Shown piece after piece: positions 1 to 9,098 of a stretch of 64,000 nucleotides of DNA. Position numbers and translations under genes: made by a program. Every line of letters begins with the position of its first letter. Position 1 is the stretch's first letter. This stretch comes from an uncultured Poribacteria bacterium. GTDB taxonomy: Bacteria > Poribacteria > WGA-4E > PCPOR2b. The notes under the pieces are model-generated. The model ran no database searches, had not been told where the DNA came from, and saw nothing but the letters and a program-made list of their open reading frames with translations. The stretch spans positions 434,001 to 498,000 of the forward strand of contig OY282444.1 of the NCBI GenBank assembly GCA_958296125.1. The letters run 5' to 3'.

Positions 1-885
1 GGAAATCCCGAAATCTATAAGATGGACTCCGATGGGAGCAACCTAACGCGGCTCACGTTCAATGAAGCGGGGGATGGCTGGCCGACCTGGTCTCCCAATG
101 GACAACAGATTATGTTTGATACCGATCGGCATGGGAATGAAGAGATCTATGTGATGGACGCTGACGGGAAAAACCAACGCAACTTGACCAATCACCCCGC
201 TTTTGATATAAGACCCCACTGGCACCCCAATGATCAACGGATTGCCTTTAGTAGCGATCGGGAGCCTGCTGGCATTTATACAATGGACAATAATGGGGGA
301 AATATCCAGTTGGTAACGCAAGCTCTTTTGACTTCAGACCTGAGATGGTCACCCGACGGGGAACGGATTGCCTTTGAAGGGGTTTTCGGAGAAGGCACCC
401 GAGAAATTTATATCGTTGATGCCAATGGTGCGAACCGATGGCAGGTGTCAAAAACGGTTCCCCGGTCATCAATGCGTCTGGGGGGGTGGTCGCCGGATGG
501 GAAAAAGATTCTATATACCGTCATTGTCGCGCCCCGTGCACATGGGGTGAATTTTGAGTCTTTTATGGTCATCGCAAAGCTCCATCCGTCGCTGCGCAAA
601 GTGACGGAGTTTGATCCGGTGGAGCTACCTCCGGGGACTCTAGTGGATGTGGAGGGTGAAGGCTGGGGGCCATACGGAAAATCGCTCCTGATAGCGGGTC
701 AACTTGTCAACAATGGGAATTGGGATATTTACCGTTTTCGGGACGGTCAGGTGATAGCACTGACGGATACTCCTGCCAACGATTTCGCGGCACATGAATG
801 GAATCCGCGGTTGTCTGTCCCTCCTCAACCAGGGCTGCTGCCACGCTATTGGGGGAAGATCAAAGCCGCCTTATTACGGCACTAA
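1..885 (+). CDS. TolB-like beta-propeller protein, 5' end missing
   Basis: The reading frame is open to the first base of the window, so the true start lies upstream; a Met codon at base 22 is internal. At least four blade repeats of the PD40/WD40-like TolB type are visible, each with a W-[ST/H]-P-[ND]-[GD] turn (WSPNGQQI, WHPNDQRI, WSPDGERI, WSPDGKKI) and the companion 'EIYVMDADG'-like strand. Such propellers usually act in the periplasm or on the cell surface as protein- or ligand-binding modules; many are fused to or paired with other domains, and what preceded this fragment is unknown. It converges with the comB-like gene. The fold is clear; the role is not. Confidence 0.8.
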   Translation, partial: GNPEIYKMDSDGSNLTRLTFNEAGDGWPTWSPNGQQIMFDTDRHGNEEIYVMDADGKNQRNLTNHPAFDIRPHWHPNDQRIAFSSDREPAGIYTMDNNGGNIQLVTQALLTSDLRWSPDGERIAFEGVFGEGTREIYIVDANGANRWQVSKTVPRSSMRLGGWSPDGKKILYTVIVAPRAHGVNFESFMVIAKLHPSLRKVTEFDPVELPPGTLVDVEGEGWGPYGKSLLIAGQLVNNGNWDIYRFRDGQVIALTDTPANDFAAHEWNPRLSVPPQPGLLPRYWGKIKAALLRH

Positions 886-1101
886 AGAGGAGCTTCGTCC
901 CTTGTTGTAGTCGAGAAATACTGCGTCGGCACCGAGGGGTTCGATGAAGTATCGCTGTCCGCGCCCTCCATACGCAGTTTCACATCAATAGTTCTTTGAG
1001 TTGGGTGTAAGCGAAAGGCCCCTCCTGCTCGTGATGAGCCCGAAACACGATAGCAGGTAAATCGCTGTTTCAAGCGAAAAAGTCGAAGACTCTCGGAACG
1101 G

Positions 1102-1148
1102 AGCGGTTTCCTCACCAGCTACACGCGGTGGAGAAACCGCTAGTTTTA
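1102..1148 (+). terminator. Candidate terminator hairpin between convergent genes
   Basis: A 9-bp perfect stem (AGCGGTTTC at 1102-1110 with GAAACCGCT at 1133-1141) continues inward after two weak pairs as CACC/GGTG, giving a long imperfect hairpin. Only four T follow on the plus strand, so it is a weak intrinsic terminator for the propeller gene. Its position between two convergent genes supports the call. Confidence 0.45.
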
Positions 1149-1850
1149 GGCAGTGATCCTTCCGCCAATCTGACAGGGGACAACGTCAACGCGGTCCACT
1201 TGGGCGCAAAATTCGAGATCTTCCCCCAGTCCAATGGCTGCAAGGTATTGACCATGATAGCAATTCTTCAGCATCCCAAGCAAATCGTCACGATGTATCT
1301 GATAAAGGATTTTTGCTGCTTCGGCGGCATCAGTCAGTTGGGTTTCCCCCAATGCCGCTACACATGCCCCTGCGAAAACAGTATCTTCCGTGCAGAAACC
1401 GCCTTCTCTGCCAGAACATGCGAAGACAAGCTCCCCTTCCACTTGGGCCAGCCGGTCCACAACTGCGCGGAGATTGAGGAAAGATCCGACGAGAACCCGT
1501 TCAGCGGCACGGCAGGCTTGTAGGGTCCGGGTTCCGTTTGTTGTTGTCAAGACGATTCGTCGATCTGAAACAACCGCTTCGGTATACTCACGCGGTGAAT
1601 TTCCAAGGTCGAACCCATCAACTTTCACCCCACCACGCTCGCCGCCGATTAATGTGTTCGGTTGATCCGCGGCAAGGCGAAAGGCATCCTCAGGGGTTAG
1701 GACCGGCGTGATGGCTGTTGCACCGTTTGCCACGGCGAAGGTGATGGTGGTTGTCGCCCGCAAAAGATCAGCGACGACAACCGTTTTACCAGTGAGATCG
1801 AAAAAAGGGAGGAGGTCTGGTGTAAAAGCTACATCAATGGAAGCGGGCAT
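1146..1850 (-). CDS. comB: 2-phosphosulfolactate phosphatase family protein (ComB-like)
   Basis: The 234-residue protein has the ComB layout: an N-terminal strand followed by 'DLLRATTTI' (about residues 29-37), a central 'GERGG' loop near residue 72 and the 'TTTNGTRTL' segment near residues 102-110, all typical of the Mg-dependent 2-phosphosulfolactate phosphatase family. In methanogens ComB dephosphorylates phosphosulfolactate on the way to coenzyme M; in bacteria it is found in sulfolactate production and in many genomes without the other Com enzymes. No ComA or ComC homologue lies in the window, so the true substrate is open. It is the last of five minus-strand genes; 67 bp separate it from accC. 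Confidence 0.88.
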   Translation of the reverse strand: MPASIDVAFTPDLLPFFDLTGKTVVVADLLRATTTITFAVANGATAITPVLTPEDAFRLAADQPNTLIGGERGGVKVDGFDLGNSPREYTEAVVSDRRIVLTTTNGTRTLQACRAAERVLVGSFLNLRAVVDRLAQVEGELVFACSGREGGFCTEDTVFAGACVAALGETQLTDAAEAAKILYQIHRDDLLGMLKNCYHGQYLAAIGLGEDLEFCAQVDRVDVVPCQIGGRITA

Positions 1851-1917
1851 GGATTATACTCATGACGGAGTGGGCTGGTAGCACTACAGTTTAGGGTGAG
1901 GAGATGTAAAACGGGTT

Positions 1918-3297
1918 TTACCAAGCGAACCCCGAATCTAAAAAGTTTGTAAAGACCTGTGCGTTCAGAAAGCGTTCATCGTCCATAATCTTTCTGTGGA
2001 GCGGGATGGCTGTCTTGATGCCTTCAATAGTAAACTCACCCAAAGCCCGCCTCATCCGCGCAATCGCTTCTGCTCGATTTCTACCGTGGGCGATCAGTTT
2101 TGCGACTAAAGAATCGTAATAGGGTGGGACAATGTAGCCGGGATAGAGGTAGCCATCCACGCGGATACCAATTCCCCCCGGCGGCAGATATGCTTCAACC
2201 GTCCCTGGGGAAGGGGTGAGCCCTTTATCGGGGTCTTCCGCATTAATCCGGCACTCGATGGCATGTCCGCTCACCTCCACGTCTGATTGACTATATCCGA
2301 GTTCTTCACCCCATGCCAATCGTATCTGCTCCTTGAGCAGATCAATTCCGGTGGTCATCTCTGTTACTGTATGCTCGACTTGGATGCGGGTATTCATCTC
2401 CAAAAAGTAAAATTCCTCTTCGGGATCTACGACAAACTCAATGGTACCGACATTGTTATAGCCAATCGATTTTGCAGCTTTAGCGGCTGTCTTGCAGATT
2501 TCATGACGCGCCTTTGACGATAGGGACGCAGCCGGTGCTTCCTCAACCAGCTTTTGATGCTTGTGCTGGATGGAACATTCCCGCTCACCGAGATGGATGG
2601 CGTTCCCGTGATTATCCGCCAAAATCTGCACTTCAATGTGGCGAGCATTCTCGATCCACTTTTCAACGTAAACTTCGGTGCTGCCAAACGCAGACTGTGC
2701 CTCTGCCTTCACTGTGTGAAAAAAGTCCACCAAACTAGTGCTGTCATACGCGATTCGGATGCCACGTCCCCCGCCGCCGGCGACCGCCTTGATACCTACC
2801 GGGTAGCCAATCCTTACTGCGAGTTCGACCGCTTCTTCGGCACTTTCAATCACGCCCTTTCTGACGTTCCGCCGCAGCCGCCGACGGCTGCTGCCGCCCC
2901 CTGGGACCAACTTGAGCCCCGCTTTCGACATTGTTTCCCGTGCCTCCGCCTTATCGCCCATTGTTCTCAAATTCTCTGCCGTTGGACCGATGAAGGTCAG
3001 TTCGTGGGCTTGACAGATTTCGGCAAATTGCGCGTCCTCGGATAAAAACCCTGCACCGGGGTGAATAGCGTCAGCCCCTGTTAGTTCAGCGACGGTAATA
3101 ATGTTCGGGGGTCTGAGATAGCTTTTCGTTGCAGCGGGTGGGCCGATACAGTAGGCCTCATCCGCATACTTGACATGCAATGAATCCTTGTCGGCGGTTG
3201 AATAGACAGCAACGGTTTTGATACCCATGTCCCGGCAGGCACGGATAATCCTAAGCGCAATTTCACCACGATTTGCAATTAAGATTTTCTTAAACAT
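1918..3297 (-). CDS. accC: Biotin carboxylase (acetyl-CoA carboxylase subunit)
   Basis: This ATP-grasp enzyme carboxylates the biotin on a carrier protein using bicarbonate and ATP, the first half-reaction of acetyl-CoA or a related acyl-CoA carboxylase. It has the N-terminal 'KILIANRGEIA' fold, the glycine-rich ATP loop (GGGGRGIR, about 174-181), and the catalytic 'EMNTRIQVEH' segment (about 300-309). At 459 residues it is slightly long because an arginine-rich insertion (about residues 136-147, six Arg and one Lys) sits in the loop before the ATP-binding strand. No accB carrier gene is adjacent, which is unusual since accB usually precedes accC. Two exact 14-bp tandem repeats lie just upstream of the start. 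Confidence 0.96.
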   Translation of the reverse strand: MFKKILIANRGEIALRIIRACRDMGIKTVAVYSTADKDSLHVKYADEAYCIGPPAATKSYLRPPNIITVAELTGADAIHPGAGFLSEDAQFAEICQAHELTFIGPTAENLRTMGDKAEARETMSKAGLKLVPGGGSSRRRLRRNVRKGVIESAEEAVELAVRIGYPVGIKAVAGGGGRGIRIAYDSTSLVDFFHTVKAEAQSAFGSTEVYVEKWIENARHIEVQILADNHGNAIHLGERECSIQHKHQKLVEEAPAASLSSKARHEICKTAAKAAKSIGYNNVGTIEFVVDPEEEFYFLEMNTRIQVEHTVTEMTTGIDLLKEQIRLAWGEELGYSQSDVEVSGHAIECRINAEDPDKGLTPSPGTVEAYLPPGGIGIRVDGYLYPGYIVPPYYDSLVAKLIAHGRNRAEAIARMRRALGEFTIEGIKTAIPLHRKIMDDERFLNAQVFTNFLDSGFAW

Positions 3298-3314
3298 TTT
3301 TTGAACCTTTGGTA

Positions 3315-3342
3315 TTCTGTCAAATCAATTCTGTCAAATCAA
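3315..3342. repeat. Tandem 14-bp duplication upstream of accC
   Basis: Two perfect adjacent copies of TTCTGTCAAATCAA lie 18 bp before the accC start codon. They could be a slippage product or a double operator; the sequence alone does not decide. Confidence 0.85.
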
Positions 3343-3429
3343 TGTAGACTGCTCGATCCACCAGCCTCAGAAACTTCCAAGCACTACCTAGTGTGACGGG
3401 GAAACAATTTTATGGGCTTTCACGTCTAC

Positions 3430-5787
3430 CTATCCCATTCCCAACAAGCCACCGATCACGGCACCGTATTTCGCAATTAACCCTGCGAATACCACCGACA
3501 CCATCGACATGAGTTTGATAAGGATGTTGAGCGACGGACCCGACGTGTCCTTAAACGGGTCGCCAACGGTATCACCAACGACGGTTGCATTGTGGTGGTC
3601 AGAGCCTTTACCGCCGTATGCCCCCCCCTCGATGTATTTCTTCGCGTTATCCCACGCGCCGCCGGCATTTGCCATCATCACGGCTAGCACGAATCCGGTT
3701 GCCAAACCGCCGGCAAGCAAGCCGAGAACGCCGGCAACGTTGAAGACTAAGCCAACAATCACCGGGACGATGATAGCAATCAACGATGGCAGGATCATCT
3801 CTCTTTGCGCTCCCACGGTCGAGATGGCAACGCATCGGGCGTAGTCCGGTTTTTCTTCACGCTTCATGATGCCGGGATGCTCACGGAATTGACGACGCAC
3901 CTCCTGCACCATCGCCCCAGCGGCACGACCGACAGCCTTCATCGTTAAAGCACAGAAGTAGAACGCCATGACCGCGCCGATAAACAGACCAATTAACACT
4001 TTAGGGTTCATCAGGGTCACATTGTAGTAAGACATGAACTGGGTAATGCTGACCTTGACGGTGTCAACCATGCCTTCACCGGGGATGTCGAGTTGATTCT
4101 GGTTCGCCATGTGGATAAGCCCAAATCGAACCTCCTCAAGATAAGCGGCGAGGAGAGCAAGGGCAGTCAATGCAGCAGAACCAATAGCGAAGCCCTTCCC
4201 GGTCGCTGCGGTTGTATTTCCAAGTGCGTCGAGCTGATCTGTGCGCTGCCGGACCACCGGATCCAGTTCAGACATCTCGGCGTTACCGCCTGCATTGTCC
4301 GCAATTGGTCCATACGCGTCGGTGGCGAGTGTAATCCCGAGCGTTGCGAGCATACCCACTGCCGCGATACCGACACCGTAGAGTCCCATCAATGTATCGC
4401 TGGCTCCACCCGGCAGATAGAAACTGATAGCCACAGCAACGATAATTGTTACCACAGGGATAGCGGTGGATTCCATGCCTACAGCAATCCCTTCGATGAT
4501 AACTGTTGCGGGGCCCGTCTCAGCTTGCTTGGCGATGGCGCGTGTAGGACTATAATCGTGGGAGGTAAAGATCTCTGTCACCTTGCCGATAATCAGACCG
4601 GCGGCCAAGCCTGCCACAATGGCCCCCCAAATCTGCCATCTGTTCGGGAGGTCAAGAATCCACAATACCGGAATCGCACAGATAGCGATGCCGATTGCAC
4701 TTCCGTTGATGCCGAGGTTGAGCGAACCCATCAACTGCCGCATCGTGGCACCCTCTTTCGTGCGAACCATGTAAATTCCTAGGATCGAGAGGATTACACC
4801 AATCCCCGCAATGATCATCGGCGCGGAGAGATACTTCAGTTGAAGCGCGATGTTACCATAATCTTTCGCCGCAATCGCCGCAACACCGAGTGCAGCGGTG
4901 GCGAGGATTGACCCTGCATAAGATTCGTATAGGTCGGCCCCCATCCCTGCTACATCGCCGACATTATCGCCGACGTTATCCGCGATCACGGCGGGGTTAC
5001 GCGGGTCATCTTCAGGGATGCCGGCTTCCACCTTTCCTACGAGGTCTGCACCGACATCAGCGGCTTTGGTGTAGATGCCGCCGCCGACACGCGCAAAAAG
5101 TGCCTGCGTCGAGGCACCCATACCGAAACTCAGCATGATTACGGTAATTTGGGGCAGCGGATTTGCGCCCAAGAAGCCCGGAAAAATCTTGGGGAACAGG
5201 TAGTAAAGAATCAGAAACCAACCGGCGATGTCCAACAGGGCAAAACCGACAACCACCAACCCCATGACTGCACCGGCGCGGAAAGAGATTCGCAAGCCTG
5301 AGTTGAGGCCCTCCATCGCAGCACTCGTCGTGCGAGCCGATGCGTTAGTTGCGGTTTTCATACCAAGAAAACCACACAGTCCTGAGAAGAATCCACCCGT
5401 CAAAAACGCAAAGGGCACCACCTTGTTTTGGGCATTCAACCCGAAAGCCATGATGAGAAAGATAACGCATAGCACAGCGAAAACAATTCCCACCACTTTA
5501 TACTGCTGTTTCAGGTAAGCCATCGCCCCTTCCCGGACAGCTTGGGCGATTTCCCGCATCACATCCGTCCCTTCATTCTGCCTCATGACCGATTTATAGA
5601 AGACAAACGCGAACCCCAAAGCGACCACTGAGCCAATTGGGACAAGCCACCACGCGGTGGGTAAGGGGGGAAGGGATTCCGATTGTGCAACGGCAGAATT
5701 TGCGATTGCCATGCCCATCCATGAAATGAGAAATATTAGAGATCCACGGCTCCTTTCACGGAGCCAATTAACAACTGTTTCAATCAT
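3430..5787 (-). CDS. hppA: Membrane-bound ion-pumping pyrophosphatase (HppA type)
   Basis: An integral-membrane pump that couples pyrophosphate hydrolysis to H+ or Na+ export. The substrate-binding region is intact: 'KAADVGADLVGKVE' (about 241-254) and 'DNVGDNVGDVAGMGADLYES' (about 270-289). At the site that separates K+-dependent from K+-independent enzymes it reads GNTTAATGKG (about 523-532), with Ala where the K+-independent class has Lys, so it belongs to the K+-dependent class; whether it moves Na+ or H+ cannot be told. The 785 residues begin with a likely signal peptide (hydrophobic 15-33, AVAQ) before the first pump helix. It lies 61 bp from folC and 132 bp from accC. Confidence 0.96.
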   Translation of the reverse strand: MIETVVNWLRERSRGSLIFLISWMGMAIANSAVAQSESLPPLPTAWWLVPIGSVVALGFAFVFYKSVMRQNEGTDVMREIAQAVREGAMAYLKQQYKVVGIVFAVLCVIFLIMAFGLNAQNKVVPFAFLTGGFFSGLCGFLGMKTATNASARTTSAAMEGLNSGLRISFRAGAVMGLVVVGFALLDIAGWFLILYYLFPKIFPGFLGANPLPQITVIMLSFGMGASTQALFARVGGGIYTKAADVGADLVGKVEAGIPEDDPRNPAVIADNVGDNVGDVAGMGADLYESYAGSILATAALGVAAIAAKDYGNIALQLKYLSAPMIIAGIGVILSILGIYMVRTKEGATMRQLMGSLNLGINGSAIGIAICAIPVLWILDLPNRWQIWGAIVAGLAAGLIIGKVTEIFTSHDYSPTRAIAKQAETGPATVIIEGIAVGMESTAIPVVTIIVAVAISFYLPGGASDTLMGLYGVGIAAVGMLATLGITLATDAYGPIADNAGGNAEMSELDPVVRQRTDQLDALGNTTAATGKGFAIGSAALTALALLAAYLEEVRFGLIHMANQNQLDIPGEGMVDTVKVSITQFMSYYNVTLMNPKVLIGLFIGAVMAFYFCALTMKAVGRAAGAMVQEVRRQFREHPGIMKREEKPDYARCVAISTVGAQREMILPSLIAIIVPVIVGLVFNVAGVLGLLAGGLATGFVLAVMMANAGGAWDNAKKYIEGGAYGGKGSDHHNATVVGDTVGDPFKDTSGPSLNILIKLMSMVSVVFAGLIAKYGAVIGGLLGMG

Positions 5788-5848
5788 AAAACATCTCCTT
5801 TACAAAGTTACTGAAATAGGTAAATAGGTTCTTTGGGGACCGGTTAGT

Positions 5849-7180
5849 CTATGTTTTACATATACCAAGCACCTTCATCACTTCTCCGACGATATAGATG
5901 GAGCCCACGATACAGATTAGATCCGAGGGCGTGGCGATGGATTGCGCCAACGGTATCGCCTCACGGACGCTTGGGCAGACATGGAAATTTGCCCCGCTTG
6001 CTGACCATGCCTGTGCAATATCTTCGGCAGGCGTGACACGCGGGTTATCAAATACCTGCGTTGTAATAATTTCAGCCGCAAACGGACACAAGACTTCACC
6101 AATAGCTTGCAGGTCCTTGTCTCGCATCAAGCCCACGACAAGAATCAAACGGCGGTAGCGAAAAATCTCACGGATGGCTTTGCACAATGCCTCCGCTGAA
6201 GTTGGGGAATGTGCGCCATCCAGCAAAATGATCGGCGACCGTCCTACGACTTGCATACGCCCCGGCCAACGAACCTCCCTCAGCCCGTCATAGATACTGG
6301 TTCGGGGAACCCGGTATCCTTCCTGACGAATACGCTCGATACAAGCGATGGCGGTTGCTGCATTGAACGCCTGATGCTCACCAAGTAACGGTAAGAAGAG
6401 GTCCGGATAAGATGCCGACTGTGTTGTGAGGTCAAACGTCTGTCCGTTGATGTTCCAGTCCTTACGCTTTAGGTGAATATCGCGTCCAACCCTATCCATC
6501 GGTGCGTTCCGGTCTGCAGCGACCGCTTCAAACACCGTCTGCGCTTCAGAGAGTTGTAGGGCTAACACAACCGGGCGGTTGGATTTTATAATCTCCGCCT
6601 TTTCTTTCGCTATTGCTTCGTGGGTGTCTCCGAGTATTGCTGTGTGCTCCAAGCTAATCGGTGTGATAACACTCACAAGCGGATCTACCACGTTTGTTGC
6701 ATCTAGCCGTCCGCCAAGTCCCACTTCGACAACCGCAAAGTCAACCGCGTTGTCCGCAAAGTAGGAAAAGGCAAGGGCTGTATAAATCTCGAAGAATGAG
6801 ACACGCCCAATCGATTTCGATTCCGCCATCGCTTCAATTGACGGCTTAATCCGGTCAACGTATTGTGCAAATTCCTTCTCTGAGATGAGCCGAGAGTTGA
6901 TGCGGCACCGTTCACGCGGGGTTATCAGGTGGGGTTGTGTAAACAAGCCGGTCTTGTATCCCGCATGTATAAGGATCGAAGCAATCTGTGCTGCCGTTGA
7001 TCCTTTCCCTTTGCTGCCGGCGACATGAATGACCTTCAAGGGGCGATGTGGATTTCCCAAGTGCGCTAGCAGGCGGGAGATACGTTCAAGGTTATAAAAA
7101 CGTGCCTGCCTTGAAAAGTCAGGACTTTTCTCGGAGTTAATAAATGTATCAATATAGGCGAGAGCGGCTTTGTAGTTCAA
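5849..7180 (-). CDS. folC: Folylpolyglutamate synthase / dihydrofolate synthase
   Basis: A 443-residue Mur-ligase-type enzyme that adds glutamate to dihydropteroate and/or reduced folates. The P-loop is GSKGKGST (about 55-62), followed by the 'YKTGLFTQPHL' segment; 'VEVGLGGRLDATN' supplies the Mg/ATP site and 'LLDGAHSPTSAEAL' the C-terminal folate-side motif. The start lies only 7 bp downstream of the glyA stop, so the two are almost certainly co-transcribed, a sensible pairing since SHMT makes the methylene-folate whose polyglutamated form FolC stores. Confidence 0.96.
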   Translation of the reverse strand: MNYKAALAYIDTFINSEKSPDFSRQARFYNLERISRLLAHLGNPHRPLKVIHVAGSKGKGSTAAQIASILIHAGYKTGLFTQPHLITPRERCRINSRLISEKEFAQYVDRIKPSIEAMAESKSIGRVSFFEIYTALAFSYFADNAVDFAVVEVGLGGRLDATNVVDPLVSVITPISLEHTAILGDTHEAIAKEKAEIIKSNRPVVLALQLSEAQTVFEAVAADRNAPMDRVGRDIHLKRKDWNINGQTFDLTTQSASYPDLFLPLLGEHQAFNAATAIACIERIRQEGYRVPRTSIYDGLREVRWPGRMQVVGRSPIILLDGAHSPTSAEALCKAIREIFRYRRLILVVGLMRDKDLQAIGEVLCPFAAEIITTQVFDNPRVTPAEDIAQAWSASGANFHVCPSVREAIPLAQSIATPSDLICIVGSIYIVGEVMKVLGICKT

Positions 7181-7187
7181 TTTTAGT

Positions 7188-8450
7188 TCATGTCCATAGA
7201 TTCAAATCTTCGTAAATTGGAAATTGCTCACAAAGATCTCGAACTTTCGCCCTCACCCGTTGCTTGGTTTGCGCCCTTCTGCGCCCCTCCAGGGTCTCCT
7301 TTATGAAATCGGCAATCAACTGCATCTCTCCCTCTTTCATGCCGCGCCCTGTTATCATCGGTGTTCCAAGACGGATGCCACTCGTTGTGGTCGCAGAGCG
7401 TTTATCCAACGGAATCGTATTTTTGTTGACAATAATCCCCGCGTCCTCAAGGTGGTCTGCGGCTTGCCGTCCACTCAACTGCTTATATGTCGCAGTTAAA
7501 TCAATCAACATGAGGTGGTTGTCCGTGCCGCCGCTTACCAAGCGAAATCGGTTGCCCATCAGTGCTTCGGCGAGTGCTTTGGCGTTCTTCACCACCTGTT
7601 TCTGATATGTTTTGAAGTCGGGCTCCATCGCTTCTTTGAAGGCAACCGCCTTCGCTGCGATCGTGTGCATAAAGGGGCCGCCTTGGATCCCCGGAAATAC
7701 TGCGCGATCGATTGCTTCAGCCAGTTCAGCCCGACACATGATGATTGCGCCGCGCGGGCCGCGCAGCGTTTTATGGGTCGTTGTGGTAATCACGTCGCAG
7801 TAAGGCACCGGATCCGGATGTGCGTCTGCGACAATGAGTCCGGCAATATGGGCGATGTCCGCCATCAGATACGCATCGACAGAATCAGCAACTTCGCGCC
7901 ATTGTGCAAAATCGAACCAGCATGGGTAAGCACTACCACCCACGATAATTAGCTGGGGCTGGTGCGTCTTCGCAAGTTCAGCTATCGTATTGATATCAAT
8001 CTGTTCTGTCTCCGAGTCAACCCCGTAAGACACTACGTTGTAATATTGACCTGAGAAATTCTGGGGAAGCCCATGACTCAGATGACCGCCGTGATCCAGT
8101 TTCATCGACAGAATTGTATCGCCCGGCTCAAGCAGTGCTTGGTACGCTGCCATATTGGCTAAATTGCCCGCGTGCGGCTGGACGTTGACATGCTCAACAC
8201 CGAAAAGCTCCTTCGCACGCTCGATCGCGAGGTTTTCCACACCATCTGCGAATGCACAACCGTTGTAATAGCGGGCACCGGGTGTCCCTTCAGCATATTT
8301 ACTGGTCAGGACGCTTGCTTGCATCTGCATGACCGCCTGACTGACATAATTTTCCGAAGGGATTAATGTCAAGCAATTTTGCAGCCGGTCCAGATCTTGA
8401 AGCATAATCTGGACAATCTGTGGGTCAACTTCACTCAGCGATCTATTCAT
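7188..8450 (-). CDS. glyA: Serine hydroxymethyltransferase
   Basis: PLP enzyme interconverting serine and glycine with tetrahydrofolate. The PLP lysine is in TTTTHKTLRGPRG (Lys227), and 'KYAEGTPGARYY' matches the substrate loop; the C-terminal arginine of the 'ITGRG' segment is kept. It is somewhat divergent: the phosphate-binding 'QPHSGS' of standard enzymes reads QPHAGN and 'YYGG' reads YYNG. Length (420) is normal. The ATG is preceded by GAGGAT. It leads the minus-strand block glyA-folC-hppA-accC-comB. A tandem 11-bp duplication lies in its leader. Confidence 0.95.
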   Translation of the reverse strand: MNRSLSEVDPQIVQIMLQDLDRLQNCLTLIPSENYVSQAVMQMQASVLTSKYAEGTPGARYYNGCAFADGVENLAIERAKELFGVEHVNVQPHAGNLANMAAYQALLEPGDTILSMKLDHGGHLSHGLPQNFSGQYYNVVSYGVDSETEQIDINTIAELAKTHQPQLIIVGGSAYPCWFDFAQWREVADSVDAYLMADIAHIAGLIVADAHPDPVPYCDVITTTTHKTLRGPRGAIIMCRAELAEAIDRAVFPGIQGGPFMHTIAAKAVAFKEAMEPDFKTYQKQVVKNAKALAEALMGNRFRLVSGGTDNHLMLIDLTATYKQLSGRQAADHLEDAGIIVNKNTIPLDKRSATTTSGIRLGTPMITGRGMKEGEMQLIADFIKETLEGRRRAQTKQRVRAKVRDLCEQFPIYEDLNLWT

Positions 8451-9098
8451 TGTATAACCATCCTCATTCCAACCTTATTCCAACCTTTGGGATTTTAACA
8501 CCTCCGATTTCATTGGGATTCACTTCTGATTTGGAAACTCTGTTTGACATACTCCCAATCCTTTAGGTGTCGAATTGTGGTATCAACACGGATAGCGAAC
8601 CGCAGTCGGTCTTACGTCCGCTACTCCAAAGCCCTGTTAACAGGAATTTCAGATTGTAACACAGATATTAGGCAGTTTCAAGAGAAATTATCGCACAAAG
8701 CATCAGTATCAACCTGTGGCTATGTCTCATTTCCGCGTTTGAAATCGCGTTAGGGGCTTAGCTTTTGGCATCTTTAACCAGCTCATTTTCGAGGTAGAAA
8801 TGCGTTGACGGAAAATCCGAGAGGGTTTATAATATTATGGCAGATTTTACACAACTTTTACAGATAGGGACTTTAGCCCGTAAAGCCCAAATCCCGATCG
8901 GAATTAAGAAACATTTATGCTTGGGACATAAGCCGTGCTTTAGCTGTTTTTCGCTTGTCCTCTTGTATTGATACGTTTTTTGCAGTATAATTCCGCTATC
9001 CGTTTCGGGGCTAATGATAACCCCCGGTCATGAGCATAAAGCAGGGAAACGGACAATCCCATGAATAAGATTGATTAACAGTATTATATCGGTTTATT
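8451..9098. other. Non-coding gap between divergent genes
   Basis: The gap separates glyA (minus) from the deacetylase-like gene (plus). It holds a perfect tandem 11-bp duplication (ATTCCAACCTT at 8466-8476 and 8477-8487) 15 bp from the glyA start. A short open frame at 8544-8753 has no ribosome site and a composition unlike the genes. I see no RNA gene or convincing promoter in the rest. Confidence 0.5.

Noticed and set aside
4093-4782. 229-codon frame antisense to hppA
   Set aside because: It lies wholly within the strongly conserved pyrophosphatase gene; its product is cysteine-rich and shows no domain.
8544-8753. Short gene between glyA and the deacetylase-like gene
   Set aside because: No ribosome site and no conserved or protein-like sequence.
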